From NCBI GenBank assembly GCA_903847605.1, contig CAINED010000033.1, positions 62,001 to 126,000 on the forward strand: a stretch of DNA of 64,000 bases, given 5' to 3'. The notes beneath the pieces are model-generated. The model searched no databases. It saw only the letters and a list, made by a program, of their open reading frames with translations, and had not been told where the DNA came from. Position numbers and translations under genes: made by a program. The stretch is from an uncultured Hyphomicrobiales bacterium (GTDB lineage: Bacteria > Pseudomonadota > Alphaproteobacteria > Rhizobiales > Beijerinckiaceae). How positions within the stretch are numbered: position 1 is the first letter of the stretch; each line of letters opens with the position of its first letter. Below are positions 11,145-20,634 of this stretch, one piece after another.

Positions 11145-11284
11145 GGGTCCCTCCTCTTTTCAGTGGCGCCGCCGGAATTTTTCCACGCGGCAGATATCCG
11201 CCTTGGCGCGGCATACCTCAGCCGTCCCGGCCAGCATAGGGCGCGGGCGGGCGTCTGGAAATACGGGAATGGCGGCGAAGGCCT

Positions 11285-11298
11285 TTGACGGGGGTCAA
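11285..11298. promoter_or_regulatory. FixK/FNR-like palindrome upstream of ligAB
   Basis: TTGACGGGGGTCAA has the TTGA-N6-TCAA half-sites and spacing of the box before ccoN, although the central bases differ. It lies about 140 bases upstream of the ligA start. The rest of the 257-base gap shows no gene. A role in oxygen control of ligAB is inference. Confidence 0.45.
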
Positions 11299-11401
11299 AT
11301 TGGGGGCCACCTCAGGGTTGGCGCCCGGATTCGATCCCTACGACTCCAATCGCCGGCGTGGGGGTCCAGAGCGATCCGCTCCCGAAGACCGACAATAAGG
11401 A

Positions 11402-12181
11402 TCAAGTGGCATGCCTCTCGATGCAAATATCCAGAAACACCTTGATGAATGGCGACTTTACAAAATGAAACACGTCAGAACCTGCGCGAGTGATAATTCC
11501 TCCAAAAAAAGCATGAGGCACCCGAGAGACCATTTGTACAACAAAGGCTCCCCCGCCGCTCATTCCATCAAGATCAAAATCGATCGGCGAAATTGCGCGA
11601 ATGCGCATCAAGGCTTCATCCCTTGAGCGTCCAGAGCCATCCAAAGTGCAAATTACAATACGCTTACGAAGCTCTAACTTTCGTTCATATTCTAATGCGA
11701 AATTCTGATCCGGAAATGGGTAACCAGACGCTATTAAGAAAACAACTTCTTCACTGCTGGTCTCTGCCGGCAACTCTTTCAACTCAAAGAATCTTTCGCG
11801 CAAAAAAGGCCTCGCAATACATGGCTCAGTAAAGTCGAAAGCGGTTAGATCATGAAAATCAGAATCATTAAGTTCAGTGAATTGCCGTACTCCCCCTGAG
11901 CTTATCACGTATTTTCCATCATCCACCAAAAGTGAAATTCGCTCCAAGTCCCACGATTTGAGTTGATGTCGTGTGCAAACTACAAAATATCGATCTGCGT
12001 ATTTTATCGCGACACTAGAGCCCACAAGAGAGATGGGAAATACTTCGTCGTCATTTGCAGCTACTAACGGGAAAGTATATCGGCTGAGGGTGCTTTCAAC
12101 CGTTCCAATAGGAAGCAGTATCTGCCCAAATCGGATACTGTTTTTCAATAGACCTTGAATTATCAAGTCTCTTTCAGACAT
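11402..12181 (-). CDS. Trypsin-like (chymotrypsin-fold) serine peptidase homologue, function unknown
   Basis: A 259-residue protein with the order of a chymotrypsin-fold catalytic triad. Candidate His is in FVVCTRHQL (residue 72), Asp in HDLTAFDF (111) and the nucleophile in DGMSGGGAF (208), followed by FFGGIITR as in the strand after the active serine. No signal peptide or membrane helix is seen, so it is probably cytoplasmic. Base use is clearly more AT-rich than the neighbours, which points to transfer. An ATG 15 bases upstream is an alternative start; the chosen one has AGGA about 5 bases ahead. It follows a ParD-like gene on the same strand, in the place where parE would usually be. Its substrate is unknown. 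Confidence 0.6.
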   Translation of the reverse strand: MSERDLIIQGLLKNSIRFGQILLPIGTVESTLSRYTFPLVAANDDEVFPISLVGSSVAIKYADRYFVVCTRHQLKSWDLERISLLVDDGKYVISSGGVRQFTELNDSDFHDLTAFDFTEPCIARPFLRERFFELKELPAETSSEEVVFLIASGYPFPDQNFALEYERKLELRKRIVICTLDGSGRSRDEALMRIRAISPIDFDLDGMSGGGAFVVQMVSRVPHAFFGGIITRAGSDVFHFVKSPFIKVFLDICIERHAT

Positions 12182-12237
12182 TAGAATCCTGTGCATTCAA
12201 ACTTCTATTTGCGCCCCATGCCGGGCTAAAACAACTT

Positions 12238-12528
12238 TCAAAGGCTAGATTTCGGACGAGCTATCCTCCGCATAAAAGACTCGCGCAAGCGCGCCATGAC
12301 TTCGCCCGCCGGAATTGCCGACTTCGGATCGGCAACAAACTCGTCGTAGCTTTGCGCCACCTCGGTTCGCAGCCAGTTCTCAAGAGCCGCGTCGCGCGCT
12401 TGCAACGCACGCAATCCATCGCGGATGACTTCGCTTTCAGTCGCGTATTGGCCCGAGGCGACCTTCGCCTTGACCATCGCGGCCATGTCGTGGGGCAAGG
12501 TGATGCTGATCGCCTGCGTATTGCGCAT
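12238..12528 (-). CDS. Ribbon-helix-helix antitoxin, ParD/CopG type, without adjacent toxin
   Basis: A 96-residue protein. The N-terminus (AISITLPHDMAAMVKAKVASGQ) gives the DNA-binding beta strand and helix of a ribbon-helix-helix repressor, followed by YATESEVIRDGLRALQARD, the classic ParD segment. ParD normally neutralises a ParE gyrase toxin encoded directly downstream. Only about 56 bases follow before the AT-rich peptidase gene, so no ParE is present. It may be a solitary antitoxin or a partner for another protein. Confidence 0.85.
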   Translation of the reverse strand: MRNTQAISITLPHDMAAMVKAKVASGQYATESEVIRDGLRALQARDAALENWLRTEVAQSYDEFVADPKSAIPAGEVMARLRESFMRRIARPKSSL

Positions 12529-12595
12529 GTGCCGCTCCTTTTTGCGGAGAATAGCACAGTGTATGATTAAATCTTACGGATTTGCCCTATTGGCG

Positions 12596-13255
12596 TCACC
12601 CCGCCGCCCGCCTCGCGAGATACCGCGTCACCGCCGCCTTCGCGCGCTGGCCGATCTTGTCCCATTCCTGCTTGCGGATTTCCTCCGGCGGGGCAAGCCA
12701 CGCGCCGCCGACGGCGATGACATTGGGCTGGGCGAGCCAGTCGTCGAGGTCGTCCGAGCTTGTGCCTCCCGTCGGGAAGAAGCGCACATGCGGAAAGGCC
12801 GAGCCCATGGCCCGCAGGGTCGCCGGCCCGCCCATCGTCGCGCCGGGGAAGAATTTCACGACGTGAAAGCCCTTGGCGATGACCGTCATCAACTCGGTCG
12901 CGGTGGCGATGCCGGGCACGAAGGGGAAGCTGTTCATCTTCGCGGCGGCGTCGAGCAGAGGCGTGCTCGAGCCCGGCGACAGCGCGAAGCGCGCGCCCGC
13001 GTCGCGGGCGATACGCAGGTCGTGCGGCGTCATCACATTGCCCGCGCCGGGAATGGCCTCCGGCACATTTCGCAGGATTTCGCGGATGGCGTTGGGCGCC
13101 GCCTTGGTCCGGAGCGCGATTTCCAGCGTCGGCAGACCGGCATCGACGAGAGTTTGCGCCAGCGGCACGGCGTCCTCGACATGCTCGATCACGACGAGCG
13201 GCACGAGCCGCGCCGGTTCGAGCAGGCTGAGAGGGCTTTCGCTATGCGAGGTCAT
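12596..13255 (-). CDS. eda: KDPG/KDPGal-type aldolase
   Basis: A 219-residue class I aldolase that splits 2-keto-3-deoxy-6-phosphogluconate (or the 6-phosphogalactonate epimer) into pyruvate and glyceraldehyde 3-phosphate. Visible active-site parts are Glu45 and Arg49 in LEIALRT, and the Schiff-base Lys134 in VVKFFPGATMGG, with the FFPTGG phosphate-binding loop. The start is supported by AAGGAGACGAAC directly before ATG; a longer in-frame version begins 102 bases upstream. No edd or 2-keto-3-deoxygluconate kinase is adjacent, so it may serve sugar-acid catabolism elsewhere in the genome. Confidence 0.9.
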   Translation of the reverse strand: MTSHSESPLSLLEPARLVPLVVIEHVEDAVPLAQTLVDAGLPTLEIALRTKAAPNAIREILRNVPEAIPGAGNVMTPHDLRIARDAGARFALSPGSSTPLLDAAAKMNSFPFVPGIATATELMTVIAKGFHVVKFFPGATMGGPATLRAMGSAFPHVRFFPTGGTSSDDLDDWLAQPNVIAVGGAWLAPPEEIRKQEWDKIGQRAKAAVTRYLARRAAG

Positions 13256-13435
13256 GTTCGTCTCCTTGCCGGCTTTGAGCCGGATTTCCCGCCCTCGCGC
13301 CGCAGGCTGCGAAGGGGCGGGACGTTTTTCACGGGAGCGCGCGTTGCATCGGTTCAACGCGCGCCCGGCGGTGGGCGACGCTTTCGACAGTTTGCAGCGA
13401 AGAAAGACCTTTTGGCAATCGCGACCGGCGCGCGA

Positions 13436-14278
13436 TCAGAGCGTGCTCACGATCAGCCTGCGCACATCGGGCGTCACCTCGGGCATGACGCCGAAAAAAT
13501 GACGGAAGGCCGGTCGGGCCTGATGCAGCAGCATGCCGAGGCCGTCGACCGTGCGATTGCCCGTGCGGCGTGCGCGCGCGAGGAGATCGGTTTCGAGCGG
13601 CACATAGACGATGTCGGCGACGAGGCAATTTCGTTCGAGCTTGTCGAGCGCGATGTCCAGCGGCGGCTGGCCCAACATGCCCATGCTCGTCGTGTTCACC
13701 AGCATGGCCGCGCCGGCGAGAAGCTCGGCGCGCTGGCTCCAGTCGTACACGTTGATCGTCTCGCCGAATTCGAGCGCCAGCGATGTAGCGCGCTCCTTCG
13801 TGCGGTTGACGAGCCTGATCTCGCGCGCGCCATCCTGGATGAGGCCGGCGAGCACGGCGCGCGCCGCGCCGCCAGCGCCGAGCACGACGACCGGCCCGGC
13901 ATTCGCCTTCCAGTGAGAATCGGCCTCGCGCAGCGACGCGATGAAACCATAGGCGTCGTAATTGAATCCTTCGAGCAGGCCGTCCTCATGCACGACGATG
14001 CAGTTGATCGCGCCGATCTGGCGCGCCACGGGATCGACGCGATCTACGACATCGAGCGCGGCTTCCTTGAGCGGTATCGTGAGATTGACGCCGGTGAAGC
14101 CGAGCGGATGCAGGGCGCGCAAGGCTTTCTCGAGCCCGTCGGGCTTCACGGCGATCGGCGCGTAATGCCCTTCGATGCCATGCAATTCCAGCCAGTAGTT
14201 ATGGATGCGCGGCGAGCGTGAATGCATGACCGGCCAGCCCATCACGCCCGCGAGGAAGTATTTGCTCTGCTTCGACAT
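13436..14278 (-). CDS. aroE: Shikimate dehydrogenase
   Basis: A 280-residue NADP-dependent enzyme reducing 3-dehydroshikimate to shikimate in aromatic amino-acid synthesis. The substrate domain carries the SRSPRIHN motif and catalytic Lys71 in NLTIPLKE, and the nucleotide domain carries GAGGAARA near 131 and the NRT pair after it. NTTSMGM and the late GLGMLLHQARP block are also standard. Because the cluster is catabolic, a quinate/shikimate dehydrogenase role is possible, but the motifs fit AroE. The 180 bases after it, before eda, hold an imperfect GC-rich hairpin only. Confidence 0.9.
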   Translation of the reverse strand: MSKQSKYFLAGVMGWPVMHSRSPRIHNYWLELHGIEGHYAPIAVKPDGLEKALRALHPLGFTGVNLTIPLKEAALDVVDRVDPVARQIGAINCIVVHEDGLLEGFNYDAYGFIASLREADSHWKANAGPVVVLGAGGAARAVLAGLIQDGAREIRLVNRTKERATSLALEFGETINVYDWSQRAELLAGAAMLVNTTSMGMLGQPPLDIALDKLERNCLVADIVYVPLETDLLARARRTGNRTVDGLGMLLHQARPAFRHFFGVMPEVTPDVRRLIVSTL

Positions 14279-14380
14279 GATCTAAACTTAGCCGTACAGT
14301 TGAGCGCGCGCCAGACGCCAGATCAAAGACTATCGTTCAAAGGCTGCCGAAAGACTCGAACAGCTGGACGTGGCGCTTTC

Positions 14381-14400
14381 CTTCCCCTTCAGGGGAAGGA
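14381..14400. repeat. Perfect short palindrome downstream of the dctP-like gene
   Basis: CCTTCCCCTTCAGGGGAAGG lies 50 bases past the stop of the TRAP-type binding protein. It can form a hairpin at the 3' end, but no U-run follows on the minus strand. A GGGAGAAGG-type relative occurs near 32845. Confidence 0.5.
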
Positions 14401-14450
14401 GGGCGCGCGCTCCCCTTCAAGCTGGCAATGAAGCGTTTTTCGGCAACCTG

Positions 14451-15533
14451 CTAAAGGCTGCGCATCGCCTGCTCGCTGTAACTTTCGATCCGCGCCCACG
14501 GGCCGCCCGATTTCAGCGCCTCGCGCCAGGAGGCGACGATCCTCGCCGTCAGTGGCGATTTCTGCGCCTTGGCGTCGATGACTTCGTTCGTCTTCGCCTG
14601 CGCCGCCTTCATGACGTCCTGCGGAAAGGCCGTGATCTTCGCGCCCTTCGCGACGAGTTCGAGCAAGGCGGTCGCATTGGCATGACCGGATTCCGCCAGC
14701 GCCGCCGAATGTTCGGCCTGACAGGCGACCTCGACGATGCGCTGGATATCCGCCGGCAGTTTCGCGAAAGCTGGCAGCGAAATCAGCGCCTCGCCCGCGC
14801 CATTGGGCTTGTTGAACCCGGGCATGTAGTAAAAGGGCGCGTGGCGCTCGAAGCCCATCGGCAGATCGTTGACCGGCGCGAGCAGTTCGACGGCGTCGAT
14901 CGTGCCGCGCTCCAGCGAAGAGAAGATATCGCCGGGCGGAATGTTTTGCGGCACCGCGCCGAGCGCCGCATAGACCTCGCCGCCCATGCCGGACACGCGA
15001 ATGCGCAACCCCTTGATGTCCTCGACCGAATTGATCGGCTTTCTGAACCAGCCGCCCATGGACGGACCTGTATTGCCCGCCAGCAATCCGCGCACGCCGC
15101 GCGGGCGATAGAGTTCGTCCCAAAGCTGCTGGCCGCCGCGCTGCTCGACCCATGTCTGGTGTCCGAGCGGCCCCATGCCGAATGGCGCGGTGGTGAAAAA
15201 GGCTGCGCCCGGCAAGGCGCCGTCCCAGAAGAACGAGGCCGTGTGACCCATTTCGGCAGCGCCTGTCGACACGGCTTCGAGAACGCCAAAGGCCGGCGCG
15301 ATGGAGCCCGCCGGAAACACCGTCACGCGCAGCCGGCCGTTGCTCATCGTGCTGATGCGTTGCGCGAGACGTTCAGCCGATACGCCCGGCCCCGGCAGGT
15401 TCTTTTGCCACGACGTCACCATGCGCCAGTTGAAACTTTCCTGCGCGCGAACGACTGACGGTGCAGCCATGACGCCCGTCGCCGATGCGGCGATGAACGT
15501 GCGGCGGCTTTTGAGCGGCTGCGAATTCGTCAT
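14451..15533 (-). CDS. TRAP-type substrate-binding protein (DctP/TakP-like) under a TPP riboswitch
   Basis: A 360-residue exported binding protein. The N-terminus has a twin-arginine-like signal (KSRRTFIAASATG) ending at VVRAQ. The body follows the DctP pattern, with a conserved Arg in the IKGLRIRV segment and IFSSLERGTIDAVE; the WFRKPINSVEDIKG stretch resembles 2-oxo-acid binders such as TakP. No DctQ/DctM membrane genes lie nearby, so it must use distant partners. GGGGAGG lies just before the ATG. The leader holds a TPP riboswitch and a strong promoter, so expression should fall when thiamine diphosphate is plentiful. The ligand could be a thiamine-related compound or a 2-oxo acid used by ThDP enzymes; the sequence does not decide. 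Confidence 0.85.
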   Translation of the reverse strand: MTNSQPLKSRRTFIAASATGVMAAPSVVRAQESFNWRMVTSWQKNLPGPGVSAERLAQRISTMSNGRLRVTVFPAGSIAPAFGVLEAVSTGAAEMGHTASFFWDGALPGAAFFTTAPFGMGPLGHQTWVEQRGGQQLWDELYRPRGVRGLLAGNTGPSMGGWFRKPINSVEDIKGLRIRVSGMGGEVYAALGAVPQNIPPGDIFSSLERGTIDAVELLAPVNDLPMGFERHAPFYYMPGFNKPNGAGEALISLPAFAKLPADIQRIVEVACQAEHSAALAESGHANATALLELVAKGAKITAFPQDVMKAAQAKTNEVIDAKAQKSPLTARIVASWREALKSGGPWARIESYSEQAMRSL

Positions 15534-15610
15534 GTCGTTCCTCCCCGCTCTTGCGCGGTTGTTGCGGGCGTGACGGGATAGGAGAGAAAGGCGGCGTCGA
15601 TGACCGCATT

Positions 15611-15707
15611 CCGCCTCCCTTCGCCGGCATTACCCGGATCAGGTCGATTAAGGGTATAATCTCAGCCGCCGCACTTCGCGAACGAAACGCACCGGCACCC
15701 CTGGCAC
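15611..15707 (-). ncRNA. TPP riboswitch (THI element)
   Basis: On the minus strand the conserved THI blocks appear in order: AGGGGTGCC, then GGCTGAGA, then ACCCTTAATCGACCTGATCC, then GGGTAATGCCGGCG and AAGGGAGG. Length (about 97 nt) and order match the thiamine-diphosphate aptamer. About 77 bases separate it from the ATG. A CCCGC/GCGGG pairing in that leader could hide the GGGGAGG ribosome site, which suggests control of translation start. Confidence 0.95.
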
Positions 15708-15713
15708 AACAAA

Positions 15714-15742
15714 ACTATAGGAGCGGCGTGACGCTCTGGCAA
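15714..15742 (-). promoter_or_regulatory. Sigma-70-type promoter of the TPP riboswitch transcript
   Basis: TTGCCA and TATAGT are separated by exactly 17 bases on the minus strand. The predicted start is near 15707, at the first base of the riboswitch aptamer, so the promoter and RNA element agree. The -35 hexamer lies 18 bases past the end of the EF-G-like gene. Confidence 0.85.
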
Positions 15743-15759
15743 GAAGCTTCCAGAAAGCT

Positions 15760-17847
15760 TCAGTGCCCGCCCGCCATCGCGCGATGTTGCGCGGCCTGTG
15801 CGACGACAGCTTCCGCTGGCTTGCCGCTCATTTCGGCGAGATGATCAAACTTTGCCGTATAAGTCCCGACGCCCGCCGTGGCCGAACGCAGTTCAACGAT
15901 GAGATCGCCCATGTCGGATTCGGGCACGAGCGCTTTCAGCACGTCCCAGCCTTCCCAGCCGGGCCGCGAGTCGAAACCCAGGATTTGTCCGCGCCGCGCC
16001 GATACGATGCCGGAGACGCGCGACATCGCTTCGGCCGGCATCGATATTTCAACCGACAGCACAGGCTCGAGCAGAATCGGGCGCGCTTTCGCCAGCGCAT
16101 CGCTCATGCCGATGCGCGCCGCAGTGCGGAACGCCATGTCCGAGGAATCGACGGCATGATAGGAGCCGTCCGTCAGCGTCGCCGCAACGTCGACGACGGG
16201 AAAGCCGAGCGGGCCGCGCGCCAGCGCATCCTGGCACCCGGCTTCCACGGACGAAAAATAATTGCGCGGCACGGAGCCGCCGTGAACGGTTTCGAAAAAG
16301 GCAAAACCTTCGCCGCGCGCCTGCGGCTTCACGTCGAGAACGACATCGCCATACTGGCCGTGTCCGCCCGACTGCTTCTTGTGACGTCCGCGCACGTTCA
16401 CCGTATCGCGTATGGTTTCGCGATAGGCGACGGATGGTTTCACCGCCTGTACGGAAACGCCGAAGCGCTGCGCGAGTTTTTCCAGCGCGACGCGCAGATG
16501 CATTTCGCCCTGCCCCGACAGCTTCATTTCGCCCGATTGCGCATCCTGGATGAAGGTGAGCGAGCGATCCTCATCCGTCAGGCGCGCCATGGCGGCAGCG
16601 AGTTTCACCTCGTCCTTGCGATCCTTGATATGCAGCGCGAAGGAATGAACGGGCGGCGGCATTTCTGCGACAGGTATCACCGGCAGCTTCTCCGCGCCGG
16701 CGCTCTTCGCGTCGGCAAAACTGTCGCCGGCCGAAAAGACATCGAGCCGTCCAAACGCTGCCGTGTCGCCTTCGCCGATCTTCTCCTGCTTGGAAGCTGT
16801 CGCGCCCATCAGACGCGATATGCCTGAAATGCGCGCCTCGGCGGAGCCATTGCTGACGACCGTTCCATCGTTGAACGAACCGCGCAGCACGCGCGCGACC
16901 GAGAGCTTGCCCCCGTGCGCCGTATGAATGCTGCGGAAAATATGCGCGAGCGCCGGGGCCTCGCCGCGCAGACCGAGACGCGCGCGCGTATTCCCGATGC
17001 CCGGCGCTTCGTGACGCAGCGCCTTCAACAGCCGCGTGACGCCGTTGCCGCGTTCCGCAGATCCGATGAGCAGCGGCACTGCCTGCCCGTCGCGCAATTC
17101 GCGCGCGAGATCGTCGAAAATCTGGTCGCGCGGCGGTTCGATATCGCCGAGCAATTCCTCCATCAACTCGTCGTCGTAATCGGCGAGGCGCTCGAGCATC
17201 GAGTAGCGCGCTTCCTTCTCGCGTGGCAGCTCGCCGGCGGGCACGTCGATGACGGTTGAAGGCGCATGTTCGCGATAGACAAAGGCGCGTTCGAGCGCGA
17301 GGTCAATGAAGCCCGTCGCGATGCCGTTCTGCCAGATCGGTATCTGGCGTAGCAGCAGCGGCGTTTGCGAGGCCGGCTGCAACATTGCAAGCGTCTCGCG
17401 CACGCGCGCCGTCGCGGTATCGATCTTGTTGAGAAACAGGATGCGCGGCACGCGCAGTTCTTCCAATTCGCGCAGGATGAGTTGCAGCGCGGGAATCTTG
17501 CGCTCGTCCGCTTCGCAGACGACGACAGCTGCGTCGCACAGCGGCAACGTGTTGCGCATGTCCGCGATGAATTCGATCGAGCCCGGACAATCGACGAATG
17601 TGTAGCGATCGCCGAGATAGTCGGTGGAGGCAATGTTGGCTTCGACGCTCATCGCATGCGTGCGCGCTTCGGCGCTGGAATCGCCGACCGTCGAACCGTC
17701 GCGCACATAGCCCTGACGGGCGAGCGCCCCGGTGCGCGCGAGAATGCTTTCGAGAAGTGTCGTCTTGCCGCTCTGGAAGGGTCCGACGAGCGCAATCAGT
17801 TTCGGGCCGCCGACTCTGGTGGGCTTGCGTTCCGTACTCGCGGCCAT
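15760..17847 (-). CDS. EF-G-like translational GTPase (FusA paralogue)
   Basis: A 695-residue protein with the domain order of elongation factor G: GTPase domain, domain II, and domains III-V. The P-loop is GPFQSGKTT (residues 22-30) and the base-specificity motif is NKID. The switch II motif reads DCPGS instead of DTPGH, so the catalytic His used for GTP hydrolysis in EF-G and EF-Tu is a Ser here. The C-terminal part keeps KPSVAYRE, KKQSGGHGQYGDV and the GIVSARRGQILG loop. It belongs to the EF-G-like paralogues whose role (translocation variant, ribosome rescue or regulation) is unsettled. No ribosomal genes adjoin it, so it is not the main fusA. Confidence 0.85.
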   Translation of the reverse strand: MAASTERKPTRVGGPKLIALVGPFQSGKTTLLESILARTGALARQGYVRDGSTVGDSSAEARTHAMSVEANIASTDYLGDRYTFVDCPGSIEFIADMRNTLPLCDAAVVVCEADERKIPALQLILRELEELRVPRILFLNKIDTATARVRETLAMLQPASQTPLLLRQIPIWQNGIATGFIDLALERAFVYREHAPSTVIDVPAGELPREKEARYSMLERLADYDDELMEELLGDIEPPRDQIFDDLARELRDGQAVPLLIGSAERGNGVTRLLKALRHEAPGIGNTRARLGLRGEAPALAHIFRSIHTAHGGKLSVARVLRGSFNDGTVVSNGSAEARISGISRLMGATASKQEKIGEGDTAAFGRLDVFSAGDSFADAKSAGAEKLPVIPVAEMPPPVHSFALHIKDRKDEVKLAAAMARLTDEDRSLTFIQDAQSGEMKLSGQGEMHLRVALEKLAQRFGVSVQAVKPSVAYRETIRDTVNVRGRHKKQSGGHGQYGDVVLDVKPQARGEGFAFFETVHGGSVPRNYFSSVEAGCQDALARGPLGFPVVDVAATLTDGSYHAVDSSDMAFRTAARIGMSDALAKARPILLEPVLSVEISMPAEAMSRVSGIVSARRGQILGFDSRPGWEGWDVLKALVPESDMGDLIVELRSATAGVGTYTAKFDHLAEMSGKPAEAVVAQAAQHRAMAGGH

Positions 17848-18154
17848 GACGAACTCCCTGCATGGCAGCGAATTGGCGCCCGGACGCCCCGGACACCGCG
17901 GCTACCTTGAAGGATGCTCTCAGGGAATTTCATTCCGCGCAAGCCAAAATAAATAGCGCCTACGAAAGAACGACATGGCCCGCGCCGGCCGGTTTGTGCG
18001 CAAGGGCACGGATTATCGTGGCTGCGTCATTACGATTTCATAAAGTTGCCCCCTGCGCCTTGCGCAACGGGCGTTCAAGTCTAAGCGGTTGAGCGCGACA
18101 AGTTGCGCCAGACATTCAATAGCGAGCGGCTTATCTAACGCGGAATCGAAAATC
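17848..18154. other. Divergent intergenic region, about 307 bases
   Basis: This gap separates the starts of the EF-G-like gene (minus) and a small exported protein (plus), so it should hold both promoters. I see no convincing -35/-10 pair, RNA gene, repeat or conserved small gene in it. Confidence 0.5.
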
Positions 18155-18565
18155 ATGAGCAAGACAGCAGTTCTGGCGACAGTGTTCGCCATCGCCATTG
18201 TTACGACAGCGGAAGCAAAGACCTATCGCACAAGCGCGACAATGCCCGGCGCCGTCGCGATGAATGGACGTATGTTCGCCGGGCCTTTCAGCACTGTCGA
18301 CGCATATTGCCGAAGCTCCTCGACGGCTGCAATCAGCATTATGCAGAGACCACGGCATGGCGTTTTAAGCCTCGGGCTCGGCAACGGCGAGATCAACATG
18401 CGCAAGGGTTCAAACCTCGCGCGTTGCAACGATCTGCAAACGCGCGGCAGCTTCGTCTCCTATACGCCGCGAAAAAATTTCCGCGGCTCGGATGTCTTCA
18501 AGGTCTTGTTGAGCTTCGAGGACGGCGAGCGCCGCACCGTCACCTTTCCCGTGACGGTGCGTTGA
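18155..18565 (+). CDS. Small exported protein of unknown function
   Basis: A 136-residue protein with a Sec-type signal peptide (MSKTAVLATVFAIAIVTTAEA) and two cysteines that could pair. The C-terminal half reads like an Ig-like beta domain: RPRHGVLSL, then FVSYTPRKNFRGSDVFKV and a final ERRTVTFPVTVR strand, similar to the YTP-x-F-x-G-x-D-x-F pattern of bacterial cell-surface repeats. The start that gives the signal peptide was chosen over an upstream ATG. It is convergent with the DUF992 gene, 10 bases away. Function not recognised. Confidence 0.7.
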   Translation: MSKTAVLATVFAIAIVTTAEAKTYRTSATMPGAVAMNGRMFAGPFSTVDAYCRSSSTAAISIMQRPRHGVLSLGLGNGEINMRKGSNLARCNDLQTRGSFVSYTPRKNFRGSDVFKVLLSFEDGERRTVTFPVTVR

Positions 18566-18575
18566 GCCGCAAATC

Positions 18576-19049
18576 TCAAGGCACGAAGTCGAGCAGGATC
18601 GCGCCGATGCCGGCGGAAATATCCACGCCGGTTTGCACCTGCACGGAGAGCGGCTGCAGGCTGATCGTGCGGTTGGAGCCGCCGACGAGCGCGTTCGCGC
18701 CGACGCCAAGTCCCGCCGACACGGAAGCGCTCGCGCCGGCATATTCGCCCGCCAGCGCGCCAGGGCCAGGGGCCGATGGCGAGAACACGGCCCACGCGAG
18801 CTTACCGGGGCCGGTGACGCCGATATCGAGTCCGAACTTGCGTACCGTTCCGACATAGCGCTCGGCGCGGCCGGAGGCGCTGCTGGTGAAGATGCAGGCC
18901 AACGCCTTCGACGACGTGATGACGAAGCCGACGCCGCCGGAGACGTTGCATTCGAGAACGCCGACGCGCGTCTGCGCCTGCGATGGAGACGTCAGCATCG
19001 CCGCTCCCGCGACAGCAAGGGCGGACAGCACATATTTGAGCTTGGTCAT
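18576..19049 (-). CDS. DUF992 family exported protein
   Basis: A 157-residue protein with a signal peptide (LSALAVAGAAMLTSPSQAQ) and the family pattern: GVLECNVSGGVGFVITSSKALACIF, then ERYVGTVRKFGLDIG and LAWAVFSP. The two cysteines around the first block are conserved in such proteins. DUF992 proteins are common in Rhizobiales and have no established role; the predicted place is the periplasm. A Gly/Ala-rich C-terminal half (SAGLGVGANALVGGSN) may pack as beta sheet. Confidence 0.85.
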   Translation of the reverse strand: MTKLKYVLSALAVAGAAMLTSPSQAQTRVGVLECNVSGGVGFVITSSKALACIFTSSASGRAERYVGTVRKFGLDIGVTGPGKLAWAVFSPSAPGPGALAGEYAGASASVSAGLGVGANALVGGSNRTISLQPLSVQVQTGVDISAGIGAILLDFVP

Positions 19050-19170
19050 CTGATCGTCTCCTTTGGATCTACGTCTGAAACATAGCCCACATCATTCCAT
19101 ATTCAAACGTGGCGGGAGCGTGACATTTGCCGTCACGATGCAAGGAATCCTTGTCCCATCGCAAACATGA

Positions 19171-19203
19171 TTAAAATGAAAACGCCCGGCCAAGGCCGGG
19201 CGC
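19171..19203 (-). terminator. Intrinsic terminator of the aspartate aminotransferase gene
   Basis: A perfect CGCCCGGCC/GGCCGGGCG stem with a tiny loop is followed on the minus strand by TTTTCATTTTAAT. It lies 24 bases after the stop. Confidence 0.9.
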
Positions 19204-19226
19204 GTGAAATCGGAACGCGAATGCGC

Positions 19227-20561
<1,335 letters not shown>

Positions 20562-20634
20562 TCAAGACCGTCGCGCCCACAGTGGCGCGAGCGCGGAGCG
20601 ATGGCCGCCCCCCGCCTTCGCAGCGCGGGACTGC

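Noticed and set aside
11310-11345. A GATTCGATCCC stretch that looks like the 3' part of a tRNA, possibly an attachment site beside the AT-rich gene
   Set aside because: The bases around the T-loop-like element do not form a 5-bp T stem and no matching tRNA or repeat was found at the other side of the patch.
13270-13330. GC-rich hairpin (CCCGCCC / GGGGCGGG) followed by TTTTT on the plus strand, resembling a terminator
   Set aside because: No plus-strand gene ends here, and on the minus strand no U-run follows the stem. The stem is imperfect.
14378-14420. Intrinsic terminator after the dctP-like gene
   Set aside because: The palindrome is perfect but on the minus strand it is followed by AAGCGCC rather than a U-run, so it is listed only as a repeat.
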